Assembly: GCA_037190145.1 (NCBI GenBank)
Contig: JBBCJU010000005.1
Location: 186,001 to 250,000, forward strand
Origin: 55-13 sp037190145
GTDB lineage: Bacteria > Armatimonadota > Fimbriimonadia > Fimbriimonadales > Fimbriimonadaceae
Length of the DNA stretch: 64,000 bases
Direction: 5' to 3'
Shown here: positions 7,691 to 15,921 of the stretch, one piece after another
Layout of the letters: each line of letters starts with the position of its first letter
Numbering within the stretch: the first letter of the stretch is position 1
Program-made: the position numbers and the translations under genes
The notes under the pieces: generated by a model
Databases searched by the model: none
Seen by the model: the letters and a program-made list of their open reading frames with translations, nothing else
Told to the model about the DNA's origin: nothing

Positions 7691-9328
7691 ATGGAGCCCC
7701 TTCTTTCGTCTGTCAACCTTCAAGATACAGAGCATCTCGCCAATCGTCAGGCAATGGATTCGATCCTATCCGACTACCGAGAGCGGATGTCCAGAGCTAT
7801 GCTGGGCGGGGGCGAAGAGCTGATCCTGAAGCATAAAGGGCGCGGGAAGCTGCTGGCCCGAGAGCGAATCAACGCGCTTCTAGATGAGGGTTCCCCTTTC
7901 CTAGAATTCAGCACTCTGGCGGCGAACGGAATGTATAAGGATGAGGCTCCTGGTGCAGGGGTCGTCACCGGGATCGGGCGCATTCACGGGCGAGAATGCG
8001 TGATCGTGGCCAACGATGCCACGGTAAAAGGCGGAACCTACTTCCCGATTACGGTAAAGAAACACCTGCGCGCGCAGGAGATTGCGCTGGAGAACCAGCT
8101 TCCCTGCATCTATCTAGTGGATTCGGGCGGAGCCTTCTTGCCTTTGCAAGCGGAGGTCTTCCCGGACCGTGACCACTTTGGTCGGATTTTTTACAATCAA
8201 GCCCAGATGTCGTCTCGGGGAATTCCCCAAATTGCGGCCGTAATGGGATCATGCACCGCCGGAGGCGCTTATGTGCCTGCTATGAGTGACGAAACAGTTA
8301 TCGTCGCTAAGCAGGGGACGATCTTTTTGGGTGGCCCTCCCTTGGTTAAGGCAGCAACGGGTGAAGAGGTCACCGCCGAGGAGTTAGGCGGAGGCGACGT
8401 CCACACCCGCCTATCGGGAGTGGCCGACCATCTGGCGGAATCAGATGAGCATGCGCTTGAGATTGTTCGGAACATCGTGGAGTCTTTGGGAGCACGAGGC
8501 GCAGTGGGGGTAGCGACAGGAGTCCAAGGCGCGAGCCGGTTCACAGGCACGCAAAGTGAAGAGCCACTCTACGATCCAGAAGAACTCTATTCACTGGTCC
8601 CCTCCGACCCGAAGATTCCGATGAATATGCGCGAAGTCCTCGCAAGAATGATCGACGGCTCTAGGTTGCAGGAGTTTAAGAAGAACTACGGCACTACCTT
8701 GATTTGCGGTTTCGCCAGATTCCACGGGCACATGGCCGGAGTATTGGCGAACGACGGGATTCTCTTCTCTGAATCGGCGCTAAAGGGAGCCCACTTCATC
8801 GAGTTGTGTTGCCAGCGAGGCCTGCCCCTTATCTTTGTGCAGAACATAACCGGATTTATGGTTGGGAAGAAGTATGAGAATGAAGGAATCGCCAAGAACG
8901 GCGCGAAACTCGTCACCGCAGTAAGCACCGCGAATGTTCCGAAGTTCACCGTCATTGTTGGCGGCAGCTACGGCGCGGGCAACTATGGAATGTGCGGGCG
9001 CGCTTATCAGCCTCGCCAACTTTGGATGTGGCCCAATGCCAGGATCAGCGTCATGGGTGGTGAGCAAGCCTCCAACGTGCTGCTAACGGTAAAGATGGAC
9101 CAACTGGCAGCAAAAGGCGAAGCAATTTCTAAAGAAGAACAGGATGCCTTTCGCAAACCTACGCTGGAGAAATACTCAGAAGAATCATCCTCCTATTACT
9201 CCACAGCGCGGATATGGGATGATGGCGTGATTGACCCCGTGGATACGCGTCGAGTGCTGGCCCTGGGCATTGAAGCCGCGCTGAACGCTCCCATCGATCC
9301 CCCGGCGTTTAGCCTATTTCGCATGTAA
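7691..9328 (+). CDS. mccB: Acyl-CoA carboxylase beta subunit, methylcrotonyl-CoA type
   Basis: The carboxyltransferase subunit of a biotin-dependent acyl-CoA carboxylase, which moves CO2 from biotin to an acyl-CoA. At 545 residues it matches the methylcrotonyl-CoA carboxylase beta length. It has two crotonase-fold halves. The strings YNQAQMSSRGIPQIA, MGSCTAGGAYVPAMSDE and GTIFLGGPPLVKAATGEEV are hallmarks of the MccB branch rather than PccB or AccD. MccB acts in leucine breakdown (3-methylcrotonyl-CoA to 3-methylglutaconyl-CoA). The biotin-carrying alpha subunit is not adjacent. A TAAGAT box (7676-7681) lies 9 bases before the ATG and there is no ribosome site. Substrate preference among branched or short acyl-CoAs is inferred. 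Confidence 0.9.
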   Translation: MEPLLSSVNLQDTEHLANRQAMDSILSDYRERMSRAMLGGGEELILKHKGRGKLLARERINALLDEGSPFLEFSTLAANGMYKDEAPGAGVVTGIGRIHGRECVIVANDATVKGGTYFPITVKKHLRAQEIALENQLPCIYLVDSGGAFLPLQAEVFPDRDHFGRIFYNQAQMSSRGIPQIAAVMGSCTAGGAYVPAMSDETVIVAKQGTIFLGGPPLVKAATGEEVTAEELGGGDVHTRLSGVADHLAESDEHALEIVRNIVESLGARGAVGVATGVQGASRFTGTQSEEPLYDPEELYSLVPSDPKIPMNMREVLARMIDGSRLQEFKKNYGTTLICGFARFHGHMAGVLANDGILFSESALKGAHFIELCCQRGLPLIFVQNITGFMVGKKYENEGIAKNGAKLVTAVSTANVPKFTVIVGGSYGAGNYGMCGRAYQPRQLWMWPNARISVMGGEQASNVLLTVKMDQLAAKGEAISKEEQDAFRKPTLEKYSEESSSYYSTARIWDDGVIDPVDTRRVLALGIEAALNAPIDPPAFSLFRM

Positions 9329-9377
9329 ATCAACCATTCGCGAAACGTTCATTGCACGTTTCCCCATAGAATGGGCA

Positions 9378-10166
9378 GTGAACAATAGGCGTTCGGGGGC
9401 GGCACATGTAGAAGCCGTCGTTATTAACTGGAAACGTCCGCGCAACGTAGGGAGAATAGTGCGGGCACTGCGACGACAAAGCGTGCCCGTCATGGTAACC
9501 ATTGTGGACTGCCACCCTGATATCCGGTATCGCCTCTCACCTTTTGCCCTGACATCAGCGGATAGGGTCTATCGACTGAACCATAACTTTGGAGCCTACA
9601 ATCGGTATATCCCGCTGGGCGCTTATCAAAGCGAATACACCTACTTTGCGGACGATGACATGGTGCCAGGACGACGCTGCATTGAGCACTTTTTAGACGT
9701 TTGCCCGAGCATGTTTGGAGTATTGGGTCAGAATGGACGTCGCCTGAACAGGGACGGAACCTATAGTCGACGCGGCGTGGAAAGAACTAGTGAGCTAGAA
9801 ATAGTGGACTTCCTGATTCGCGGATACTTCGTTCAAACAAGGTACTTGGAGGCAATCAATCGGTTTCGTTGGAAGCTGGGCTTGCAAGGGGCAGCGGCTG
9901 TAGAAGACGATATGCTACTAAGCTTCGCTATGCAAGTGGAATACGGACTGTATAGCTATTTATCACCTCACGACAGCGATCCTGAAACGAAACAGAACGT
10001 GCTGAACTTGCGTTCTCCTCATGCCCTAGTAAGACGCCCCGACCACTTTGATCGACGGATCGATCTCCTGACCATGGCCCAGAAGGCGGGGTGGTGTTCG
10101 GTACACGGGAAAGGCTGGACGGGAACTAACTTGGATAGAGTGGGCAAGCAACGAATTTCCAGCTAA
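9378..10166 (+). CDS. Glycosyltransferase-like protein (GT-A fold)
   Basis: A 262-residue soluble protein resembling family 2-like glycosyltransferases. The N-terminus VEAVVINWKRPRNVGRIVRALRRQ is the usual beta-strand and helix that binds the nucleotide. FADDDMVPG near residue 93 provides the DxD-type metal and sugar-nucleotide motif. VEDDMLLSFAMQ near residue 177 could hold the catalytic base. It starts with GTG (9378) and ends 14 bases before the next lipoprotein gene, so the two may form an operon. The sugar donor and acceptor cannot be told from sequence. Confidence 0.72.
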   Translation: MNNRRSGAAHVEAVVINWKRPRNVGRIVRALRRQSVPVMVTIVDCHPDIRYRLSPFALTSADRVYRLNHNFGAYNRYIPLGAYQSEYTYFADDDMVPGRRCIEHFLDVCPSMFGVLGQNGRRLNRDGTYSRRGVERTSELEIVDFLIRGYFVQTRYLEAINRFRWKLGLQGAAAVEDDMLLSFAMQVEYGLYSYLSPHDSDPETKQNVLNLRSPHALVRRPDHFDRRIDLLTMAQKAGWCSVHGKGWTGTNLDRVGKQRISS

Positions 10167-10180
10167 GATGTTTTGACCCA

Positions 10181-11263
10181 ATGAATAACTTAGGCTCATT
10201 GTGTGCAATCTTGCTCTCCGGCTTTATAGCAGGCTGCCAAAATGATCCTACGCCCCTTGCGAAAGTAAGGACAGCCCCCGCCGTGAATCCTGATGCGGTA
10301 TCCCCTTGGAAGTCCGTGCAGAAACGGACGGTTGCGACCGGTGTGACCTTTGAAGTCGCAACCGGATCCGACAACAGCTCTTTGAATCTGCTGACGTCTG
10401 ACTTTCAAGCCAATCCGCACCTCCGATTCGGTATCTATGACCAGGATCAGGATGATGAGCGGCCTTTCGATAATCAAAGCGACTACTTCCCTAATGGGGT
10501 CGGCCATATCATCCAGAAGCTCTCGGCGAAAAAAGATGTGGTAGCGGCGTGGAACGGATTGTTCTTCGGCTATGACCGCGGCCCCGGCTCTCCACCAAAC
10601 GGGTGGGCAACCCATATTGGCCCGGTCGTTCTGGATGGGAAGGTCTATCACAACGTAGGACGCCACCGTTGGACATTCGGAGTGAAAGATGGCAAGTTTA
10701 AAGCCTTGTTCAAGCCTAGTAAGGAGCAGTTACCTCAGGAGTTTGAGTTCGCCGCAGACGGAGCACAACTGCTGATAAAGGACGGTGAGCCTCTAAAAAT
10801 ACAAGGGTTTGAGGAGTCGGTGTCGGGGATTCATGTAGAAGACACTATCAAAGATGCGGGTTCTATTCCGGTCGTCGACTGGATGAAGACATCACGCACA
10901 TCGCTGGCCTGGTCGAGAGATGGGCGATTCCTCTGGGTTCTGATCGTGGTGGAGAACGGTCACGAGACAGAAAGCAAGTTAGCGACCAAGTATGGCAAAG
11001 AAGATACATCTGGCTGGAATCTCATAGACCTTCAAGAGTATTGGAAAAAGCAAGGCGTTTGGTACGCCGTGAACTCGGATGGCGGAGTTGTTACGCAGTT
11101 TGGGGTGAAGGCTGAGGTTGGGTTTGAAGTCGTAGGCGCTCAGCAGTCCAACCGTCCAGGTCGTAGGAGTTTGAAGGATCTAGAGCAATCTTCAAATGGA
11201 GGAAGTTTACAGACCTTCTATATATGGACTTCACCCGCAAGAAGAATTTTTACGGTTAAGTAA
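10181..11263 (+). CDS. Lipoprotein with phosphodiester-glycosidase-like domain
   Basis: 360 residues. The N-terminus has a lipobox, LLSGFIAGC, so the mature protein should be lipid-anchored at about Cys19. The rest resembles the NAGPA/DUF2233 phosphodiester glycosidase fold: a WNGLFF strand near residue 125, RTSLAWSRDGRFLWVLIVV near 247, and the conserved YAVNSDGGVVTQFG region near 296, equivalent to the 'a.nLDGGgSs' motif of the family. The catalytic details are diverged, so enzymatic activity is not certain. It follows the glycosyltransferase gene by 14 bases. Possible roles are envelope glycan turnover or exopolysaccharide modification. Confidence 0.65.
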   Translation: MNNLGSLCAILLSGFIAGCQNDPTPLAKVRTAPAVNPDAVSPWKSVQKRTVATGVTFEVATGSDNSSLNLLTSDFQANPHLRFGIYDQDQDDERPFDNQSDYFPNGVGHIIQKLSAKKDVVAAWNGLFFGYDRGPGSPPNGWATHIGPVVLDGKVYHNVGRHRWTFGVKDGKFKALFKPSKEQLPQEFEFAADGAQLLIKDGEPLKIQGFEESVSGIHVEDTIKDAGSIPVVDWMKTSRTSLAWSRDGRFLWVLIVVENGHETESKLATKYGKEDTSGWNLIDLQEYWKKQGVWYAVNSDGGVVTQFGVKAEVGFEVVGAQQSNRPGRRSLKDLEQSSNGGSLQTFYIWTSPARRIFTVK

Positions 11264-11286
11264 ATGTATGGCATTTTGGGTTCAGC

Positions 11287-11445
11287 ATGGCCGGTTTGCA
11301 GGATAACGCATTAGATGTTGCCGAAGGACTCAATAGGCTTTGTGATCTTCACAATACTTTGCCTATTTATCCAACTAAAAAGGAACGTATTGACCAGCCC
11401 TGGTTCAACTTCTTTACGCAAATTTCCTGTAAGGAATACGGCTAA
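11287..11445 (+). CDS. Possible small protein, 52 residues
   Basis: An ATG-started frame too short for routine gene finding, lying in the otherwise empty stretch after the lipoprotein gene. The translation is mixed polar and hydrophobic with a plausible protein composition (MAGLQDNALDVAEGLNRL at the start, ending CKEYG). No ribosome site, family motif or signal peptide is seen. It is reported because the following 230 bases are much more A+T-rich than this frame. It may be spurious. Confidence 0.3.
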   Translation: MAGLQDNALDVAEGLNRLCDLHNTLPIYPTKKERIDQPWFNFFTQISCKEYG

Positions 11446-11674
11446 TTATGTTAACTAGACTGCAATACTTAACACGACATCGAAATTTTCTGGCTGTAAG
11501 GAGAATTGTTTGTTTCTAAAAAAGATGGGAACCTAGATTCGAAATTACAAGTCCCAAAAAAGTTCATGTAATTTCAACTATTTTTCTAGCAATTAAACCT
11601 TAACATTTCCTTAAATCTTCGCGCATAATGCATTTCTGCGTATGCGCTGCGGCATATTGCAAGGACTCCCACCT
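11446..11674 (+). promoter_or_regulatory. A+T-rich leader and promoter of the pilin-like gene
   Basis: This stretch is distinctly A+T-rich. A promoter is visible near its end: TTAACA (11600-11605), 18 bases, then CATAAT (11624-11629), placing the transcript start near 11636. An AAGGA ribosome site (11661-11665) lies 9 bases before the ATG at 11675. I see no gene or known riboswitch in it. Confidence 0.5.
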
Positions 11675-12550
11675 ATGAAGAAAGCGTTCACTCTCATCGA
11701 GCTACTCGTCGTTATTGCCATTATCGCAATCCTGGCTGCAATCCTTTTCCCGGTTTTCGCTCAAGCCAAGGCAGCTGCTAAGAAGTCAGCTGACTTGTCA
11801 AACATGAAGCAAATCGGAACCGGTATTGCAATTTATCTGGGCGACTACGATGATGTCTATCCTCCCGCAGCATCTTTCGATCCTAGCAACACCACCAACA
11901 CCTCACCCGTTTGGTCCAGCAAGTCCGTTACCGGACCTTACATCAAGAATGGCAATATTTTCTTGAGCCCCTCTGAGCCAAGTGGAAAGGTTGCCATCGC
12001 AAACGGCATTCTCTCTGGCGGTGCTCAGAATGTGGATCCTCGCTCTTACATGGTAAATGGCTTGGTTAACAGTCTTGTCACGACCAACCAAGCAGCAGTG
12101 TTTGGTCCAAGCTACGTTGCAACTGGCTCAGGTGGAGCTTTTGGCTATTGGTCGGTAAGTGGTGGCGTTCTAACCATCCAACAACCATCTGTCTCGCAAA
12201 CAGCACTTGAAGCTGTTTCAGAGTTCATTGCCATAACAGGCGGTGCCGAAGACTGGGCTAAAGCTAACAGTTTCGGTGCTCCAAATGTGGAAGCTCGTCA
12301 CAATGGCGCAGACGCTGTGAATGGTCGCGACCTATTCAGCGGCTTAGATGCACTTAGCCTTGCAACTGGTCGATTGAACGGTGCTGGCGCTGTCAACACG
12401 ACAATCAAGCGAGCTTGGACTCGAATGACCGACGGTTCTAACTATGCATTCGGTGACACCAGTGCCAAGTCCCTCAAGCCAGGTGCTGTGATGAACGGCA
12501 ACTTCTTGAAGGCTCGACGGTTCTTGGTTTCTCCAGGCAACAACAACTAA
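11675..12550 (+). CDS. Type IV pilin-like protein (prepilin N-terminus, DUF1559-like)
   Basis: About 291 residues. It starts with a class III signal, MKKAFTLIELLVVIAIIA, with the prepilin peptidase site just before Phe5 (after KKA), followed by one hydrophobic helix that anchors the protein or packs into a pseudopilus. The next part, SADLSNMKQIGTGIAIYLGDYDD, is the signature of the large DUF1559-like pilin families of Planctomycetes and Armatimonadota. The C-terminal half includes a RHNGADAVNGRDLF segment and a FGDTSAKSL motif near the end, equivalent to the 'fgDGSv' close of these proteins. I chose the ATG at 11675 because an upstream ATG at 11642 would put 11 residues before the signal and the AAGGA site fits 11675. 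The surface role is unknown. Confidence 0.9.
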   Translation: MKKAFTLIELLVVIAIIAILAAILFPVFAQAKAAAKKSADLSNMKQIGTGIAIYLGDYDDVYPPAASFDPSNTTNTSPVWSSKSVTGPYIKNGNIFLSPSEPSGKVAIANGILSGGAQNVDPRSYMVNGLVNSLVTTNQAAVFGPSYVATGSGGAFGYWSVSGGVLTIQQPSVSQTALEAVSEFIAITGGAEDWAKANSFGAPNVEARHNGADAVNGRDLFSGLDALSLATGRLNGAGAVNTTIKRAWTRMTDGSNYAFGDTSAKSLKPGAVMNGNFLKARRFLVSPGNNN

Positions 12551-12575
12551 GATTTACATCTTAGTTAACTTCAAG

Positions 12576-12609
12576 AACCTGCAACTCACTCTAGAGTTGC
12601 AGGTTTTTT
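12576..12609 (+). terminator. Strong intrinsic terminator of the pilin-like gene
   Basis: A perfect 12-base-pair stem (12576-12587 with 12594-12605) and a six-base loop, followed by a run of T. It ends the pilin transcript. The T run overlaps the stop codon of the convergent gene at 12609. Confidence 0.92.
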
Positions 12610-14363
12610 CATGCTTGAAGAAGCTTTAGGGACTCTTCTAGGCGAGTACTGAGTGCCTGCTTGTCTTCAATACCTTCACGAAGTATAAGCACCTTTTCCC
12701 TATAGTAGCGATCGGCCTGCTTTGCAGCTATCTCATAGGCAACTTGGGCGAGTCTAATCTTGTCGTGAAGCACTTTATCGAGTGCTGCACGTTGCGCGCC
12801 GTAAGTAATCTGAGCGCCAATCGCAAAAAGTATTGGTATGCCGGATGCAGCAAGGCCAAACCAGCCGATTATGGTGCCAAAGCCTGCATTGATTCCTTGG
12901 GCGGTCAAGAAGAAGGCAATAACCAGATAGAGCAGGAATCCACCACAACCTGATCCTAGCGATACCATACATCCAACTTGCCCTTTTTCTGCATCTTTGA
13001 GGGAAAGATGAAGAGCCTGTCTAGCAATTTGAACCTCTTCTGTTTGCTGAGCAACTGCTTGTTCGATCATGGCTTCCCGCTCTGCCGTTGCTTGATCTAC
13101 TCCTGCTAGTGCGGCATTTATCACATGCCGTACTTCGGCATACTCATAACTCAATTGCTGAACCGCCATTCGGACAATCTCTTGTTGCATTGACCGGGCT
13201 TCGAAAGCCAGGCTCTGGGCGGTAAAGATATCGGCTTTACTAATCTGAGTCGAGAGTGTCTTCCTTTGATGTTCAAAAGAAGCAATGAAGTGAAAGCTAG
13301 ATTCAGACCTAGACTCGGCGGTCTTAACTTGGTTTATGCTTTTTCGCCAGTTCGCAACTTCCTCGACAGCTTGTTTTCTTGCTTCCTTCTGCTTCGCAAC
13401 CAATATCTCAAAAAGATCGCCAGCTACCTCTATCATTTCCGGACATGCCAAAGCTCGTAATATGAACAATGGGTTGGATTTAACACCAGCTTTCAAGAGG
13501 CTCTTCGCATCATCCCACCGCCTTGTCTCAATGGCTAGTAGAGTTGCTTCTAGAACAGCTTCGCTTTCGGCACTATGTTCAGCAGAGTAGTTCAATGCCG
13601 AAACTGCTAGATCATGATTTCCGTCTATCCACTCCAGATTTCCTAAGAATCTGGAAATGGGAACCGAGATTGAATCTCCATCTCTTTGAGCTCTTCCCCA
13701 GGCTCTTCTTAGAATGCGCCGCGAATCTTCCACACTACGGCTTATTTTCCAAGTCGAGAAAGCCGCTAGCAGGGCTGCCGCAGTGCAAAATGCTCCACTA
13801 TTGGAGTCGCTTATAGTTACTGATCCGCTTTTGCTTTTCCTTAGCTTATCACTGCGAGCGAGACCGACTTCTCCCAGCCCCTTCTCTAATGATGCGAGTG
13901 ACTCTTTAGCGGAGCTTCGTGCCTCTGGATCTAGGCCATCAAACTGGCTCCAGAACTGACGATACAATCGATCTTGCATCCCCATAAAGGCAAAAACTTC
14001 GTTGTCAATCAATTCTTGTAAAGCGAGGAATTGGTTTCGACTAGATTGAGAATCAACATCATCTGTACGGGCAACAAACTCGACAGATTTCAATCCTTCC
14101 AGCAACAGGGGAATCTCTCCATCTGGATCTAGTCGATGAATAGCACCAATACTGCTTGCCTGCCTCAACCACTCAGTCAAATTCTGCAAAGCTAATGGCA
14201 ATTGATGCTTAAGCGCATTCCATTTTAACCGTGCTATCGCCGATGGATCGGGCTTGATAAACAGCATTTGGAGCGTGCATTCCCACGCACTCACTCCTCC
14301 CTGCCCTGCAAGATCATCTCTGAGCAGGTCTTCTAGCTGTATTGTCCCCACCGGCTCCCTCAA
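12609..14363 (-). CDS. Large protein of unknown function with C-terminal membrane pair
   Basis: 584 residues. The first 330 or so are alpha-helical and soluble, with a weakly repeat-like region (SRFLGNLEWIDGNHDLAVSALNYSAEH and following helices around 250-310) that resembles TPR repeats. A long helical, probably coiled-coil region spans about 330-470 and is rich in Glu, Gln and Ala. Two membrane segments follow (GFLLYLVIAFFLTAQG and IIGWFGLAASGIPILFAIGA, about 480-530), then a charged helix at the C-terminus. I do not recognise a family. The start is a TTG; GTG four codons later is an alternative. It is convergent with the pilin-like gene. A membrane-bound scaffold role would fit but is a guess. 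Confidence 0.7.
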   Translation of the reverse strand: MREPVGTIQLEDLLRDDLAGQGGVSAWECTLQMLFIKPDPSAIARLKWNALKHQLPLALQNLTEWLRQASSIGAIHRLDPDGEIPLLLEGLKSVEFVARTDDVDSQSSRNQFLALQELIDNEVFAFMGMQDRLYRQFWSQFDGLDPEARSSAKESLASLEKGLGEVGLARSDKLRKSKSGSVTISDSNSGAFCTAAALLAAFSTWKISRSVEDSRRILRRAWGRAQRDGDSISVPISRFLGNLEWIDGNHDLAVSALNYSAEHSAESEAVLEATLLAIETRRWDDAKSLLKAGVKSNPLFILRALACPEMIEVAGDLFEILVAKQKEARKQAVEEVANWRKSINQVKTAESRSESSFHFIASFEHQRKTLSTQISKADIFTAQSLAFEARSMQQEIVRMAVQQLSYEYAEVRHVINAALAGVDQATAEREAMIEQAVAQQTEEVQIARQALHLSLKDAEKGQVGCMVSLGSGCGGFLLYLVIAFFLTAQGINAGFGTIIGWFGLAASGIPILFAIGAQITYGAQRAALDKVLHDKIRLAQVAYEIAAKQADRYYREKVLILREGIEDKQALSTRLEESLKLLQA

Positions 14364-14546
14364 ACGGCTTGTTGCCGTTGTAACTAAACCTCGGGTTCAC
14401 TTATGTCTCTTGGGACGGCAGAGTTGCGGGGTTACATTGATTGCTGGCAACTTCACCAGCCCCGGCATTAGGGATAGTTTTTGTTAGGATTTATCCTGAA
14501 TGACGTAGTTCTAGTGGAATAAGATAAATCTATAAGGAGGCTCCCA

Positions 14547-14726
14547 ATGGACAAGAAAAGAGCGGCTCTAGTCACGACAGCCGGAGTTGGATTACTCATC
14601 AGCGCCATCTTTCTTCGAAAGTGGTCAATGGCTCAAAAGTCAGCAAACGAAAACGACTCTAGTGAACCTGTAAGGGTTAGTGACATCGTTGGTAAAAACC
14701 GCGAGCACATTGTTGACCCCGTTTAA
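14547..14726 (+). CDS. Small single-pass membrane or secreted protein, 59 residues
   Basis: A 59-codon gene preceded by a perfect AAGGAGG ribosome site seven bases from the ATG. The N-terminus MDKKRAALVTTAGVGLLISAIFL has a basic start and one hydrophobic helix. The rest is polar and acidic (SANENDSSEPVRVSDIVGKN) and would face the periplasm. No family is recognised. A terminator hairpin follows 24 bases after its stop, so it is a separate unit from the oxidoreductase downstream. The ribosome site makes it very likely a real gene. Confidence 0.72.
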   Translation: MDKKRAALVTTAGVGLLISAIFLRKWSMAQKSANENDSSEPVRVSDIVGKNREHIVDPV

Positions 14727-14750
14727 TATCCCACGTTCTAAACAGCAAGT

Positions 14751-14795
14751 AAACTTCCAGCAGCCCGCTCTAGAGGTGCTGGAGGTTTCTTTTTG
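14751..14795 (+). terminator. Terminator hairpin containing the next gene's ribosome site
   Basis: A 12-base-pair stem (14751-14762 with 14777-14788, one G-U pair) followed by TCTTTT. The 3' arm contains GGAGG (14781-14785), the only ribosome site for the oxidoreductase starting at TTG 14793. The T run itself contributes the TTG start codon. A transcript coming from the small upstream gene would end here or fold away the ribosome site. Confidence 0.75.
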
Positions 14796-15797
14796 TCGGA
14801 ATCAAATCAAATAAAAGTTGGCATTATAGGTTACGGTGGTGCCTTCAATATGGGCCGCGCCCATGGTCAAGCTTGTGAAGAAACAGGCATGAAGGTTGTC
14901 GCGGTGTGCGACCTTGATGCATCACGTGAAGTCTCGGCTAAAGAGGACTTTCCAGAGGCTCGCTTCTACACAGATTACAAGGAACTCCTCCGAGACCCTG
15001 AAACGAGCCTAATCATAAACATCCTTCCCCATAATCTTCACGCAAGTATCTGTATAGAAGCATTACAGGCTGGCAAGCATGTGGTGGTTGAGAAACCAAT
15101 GTGTATGAATGTGGAAGAAGCGGATGCAATGATCGAAGCCGCCAATGCAAGCGGAAAAATGCTAAGTGTTTTTCACAACCGCCGGTGGGATGGGGATTTT
15201 AACACGATCAAAGAGCTCATCACGAAGGGAATCATCGGTGATGTTTTCCATATTGAGGCTTGCATGGGCGGCATGCATCACCCCGGAACTTGGTGGCGCT
15301 CGTACAAAGATATCAGCGGTGGTGCCATGTTCGATTGGGGTGCACACATCATAGACTGGATTCTCCAGTTTGTGCCAAGCACCGTTAAGGGGGTTGATGG
15401 CTTCTACCATAAACTTAGATGGAGCGACGTCTCAAATGAGGATCATGCTGAACTGGTCATCCGTTTTGAAAACGGAGTGAGCGCTCAGGTTGAAATTTCG
15501 TATATCGCCGCAGCAACCAAGCCGAGATGGAGAATCCTCGGCACGAAGGGAGCAATAGTCATGCCGGGCTGGGACAAAGTGGAGGTGACAGTTGACCACG
15601 AAGGTTATCTTGCTAAGTTCGAGCCACCCATTAAGGAGTCAGACTGGAAAGCTTACTATCGAAACGTGTGGGATCACTTGGCTAATGGCGCTGAACTCTC
15701 CGTAAAGGCAGATGAATCTCGCCGAAACATCTCAATTATCGAAGCCTCCGAAGATTCTTCAAGACTCGGGCATACCGTAGTTCCGAAGCACATCTAG
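14793..15797 (+). CDS. Gfo/Idh/MocA family oxidoreductase
   Basis: A 334-residue NAD(P)-dependent dehydrogenase-like protein. The Rossmann motif VGIIGYGGAFNMGRAH is at residues 9-24 and the family signature VVEKPMCMN is at about residue 107 (Glu-Lys-Pro). GGAMFDWGAHIIDWILQF near 170 contains the catalytic-site Asp-x-Gly-x-His pattern. Such enzymes oxidise or reduce sugars, inositols and their derivatives; the substrate is unknown. The start must be TTG 14793, because no other start codon lies between it and the Rossmann strand and GGAGG is 7 bases upstream. That site lies within a terminator stem. Confidence 0.9.
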   Translation: MSESNQIKVGIIGYGGAFNMGRAHGQACEETGMKVVAVCDLDASREVSAKEDFPEARFYTDYKELLRDPETSLIINILPHNLHASICIEALQAGKHVVVEKPMCMNVEEADAMIEAANASGKMLSVFHNRRWDGDFNTIKELITKGIIGDVFHIEACMGGMHHPGTWWRSYKDISGGAMFDWGAHIIDWILQFVPSTVKGVDGFYHKLRWSDVSNEDHAELVIRFENGVSAQVEISYIAAATKPRWRILGTKGAIVMPGWDKVEVTVDHEGYLAKFEPPIKESDWKAYYRNVWDHLANGAELSVKADESRRNISIIEASEDSSRLGHTVVPKHI

Positions 15798-15807
15798 GCT
15801 TTGTCAG

Positions 15808-15840
15808 TAGCCGCAAATGTTCTTATTTGCGGCTATTATT
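15808..15840 (+). terminator. Hairpin terminator after the oxidoreductase
   Basis: An 11-base-pair perfect stem (15808-15818 with 15825-15835), a six-base loop and a short T-rich tail (TTATT). It lies 10 bases after the stop codon and probably ends the oxidoreductase transcript. Confidence 0.75.
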
Positions 15841-15921
15841 GCTGGTTCATACACCATTTTCTTGTTGTTTGACGAAGACGTCTAAGCCCTAACCGGATTC
15901 ACCGGCTAAACTGCGAACTTC

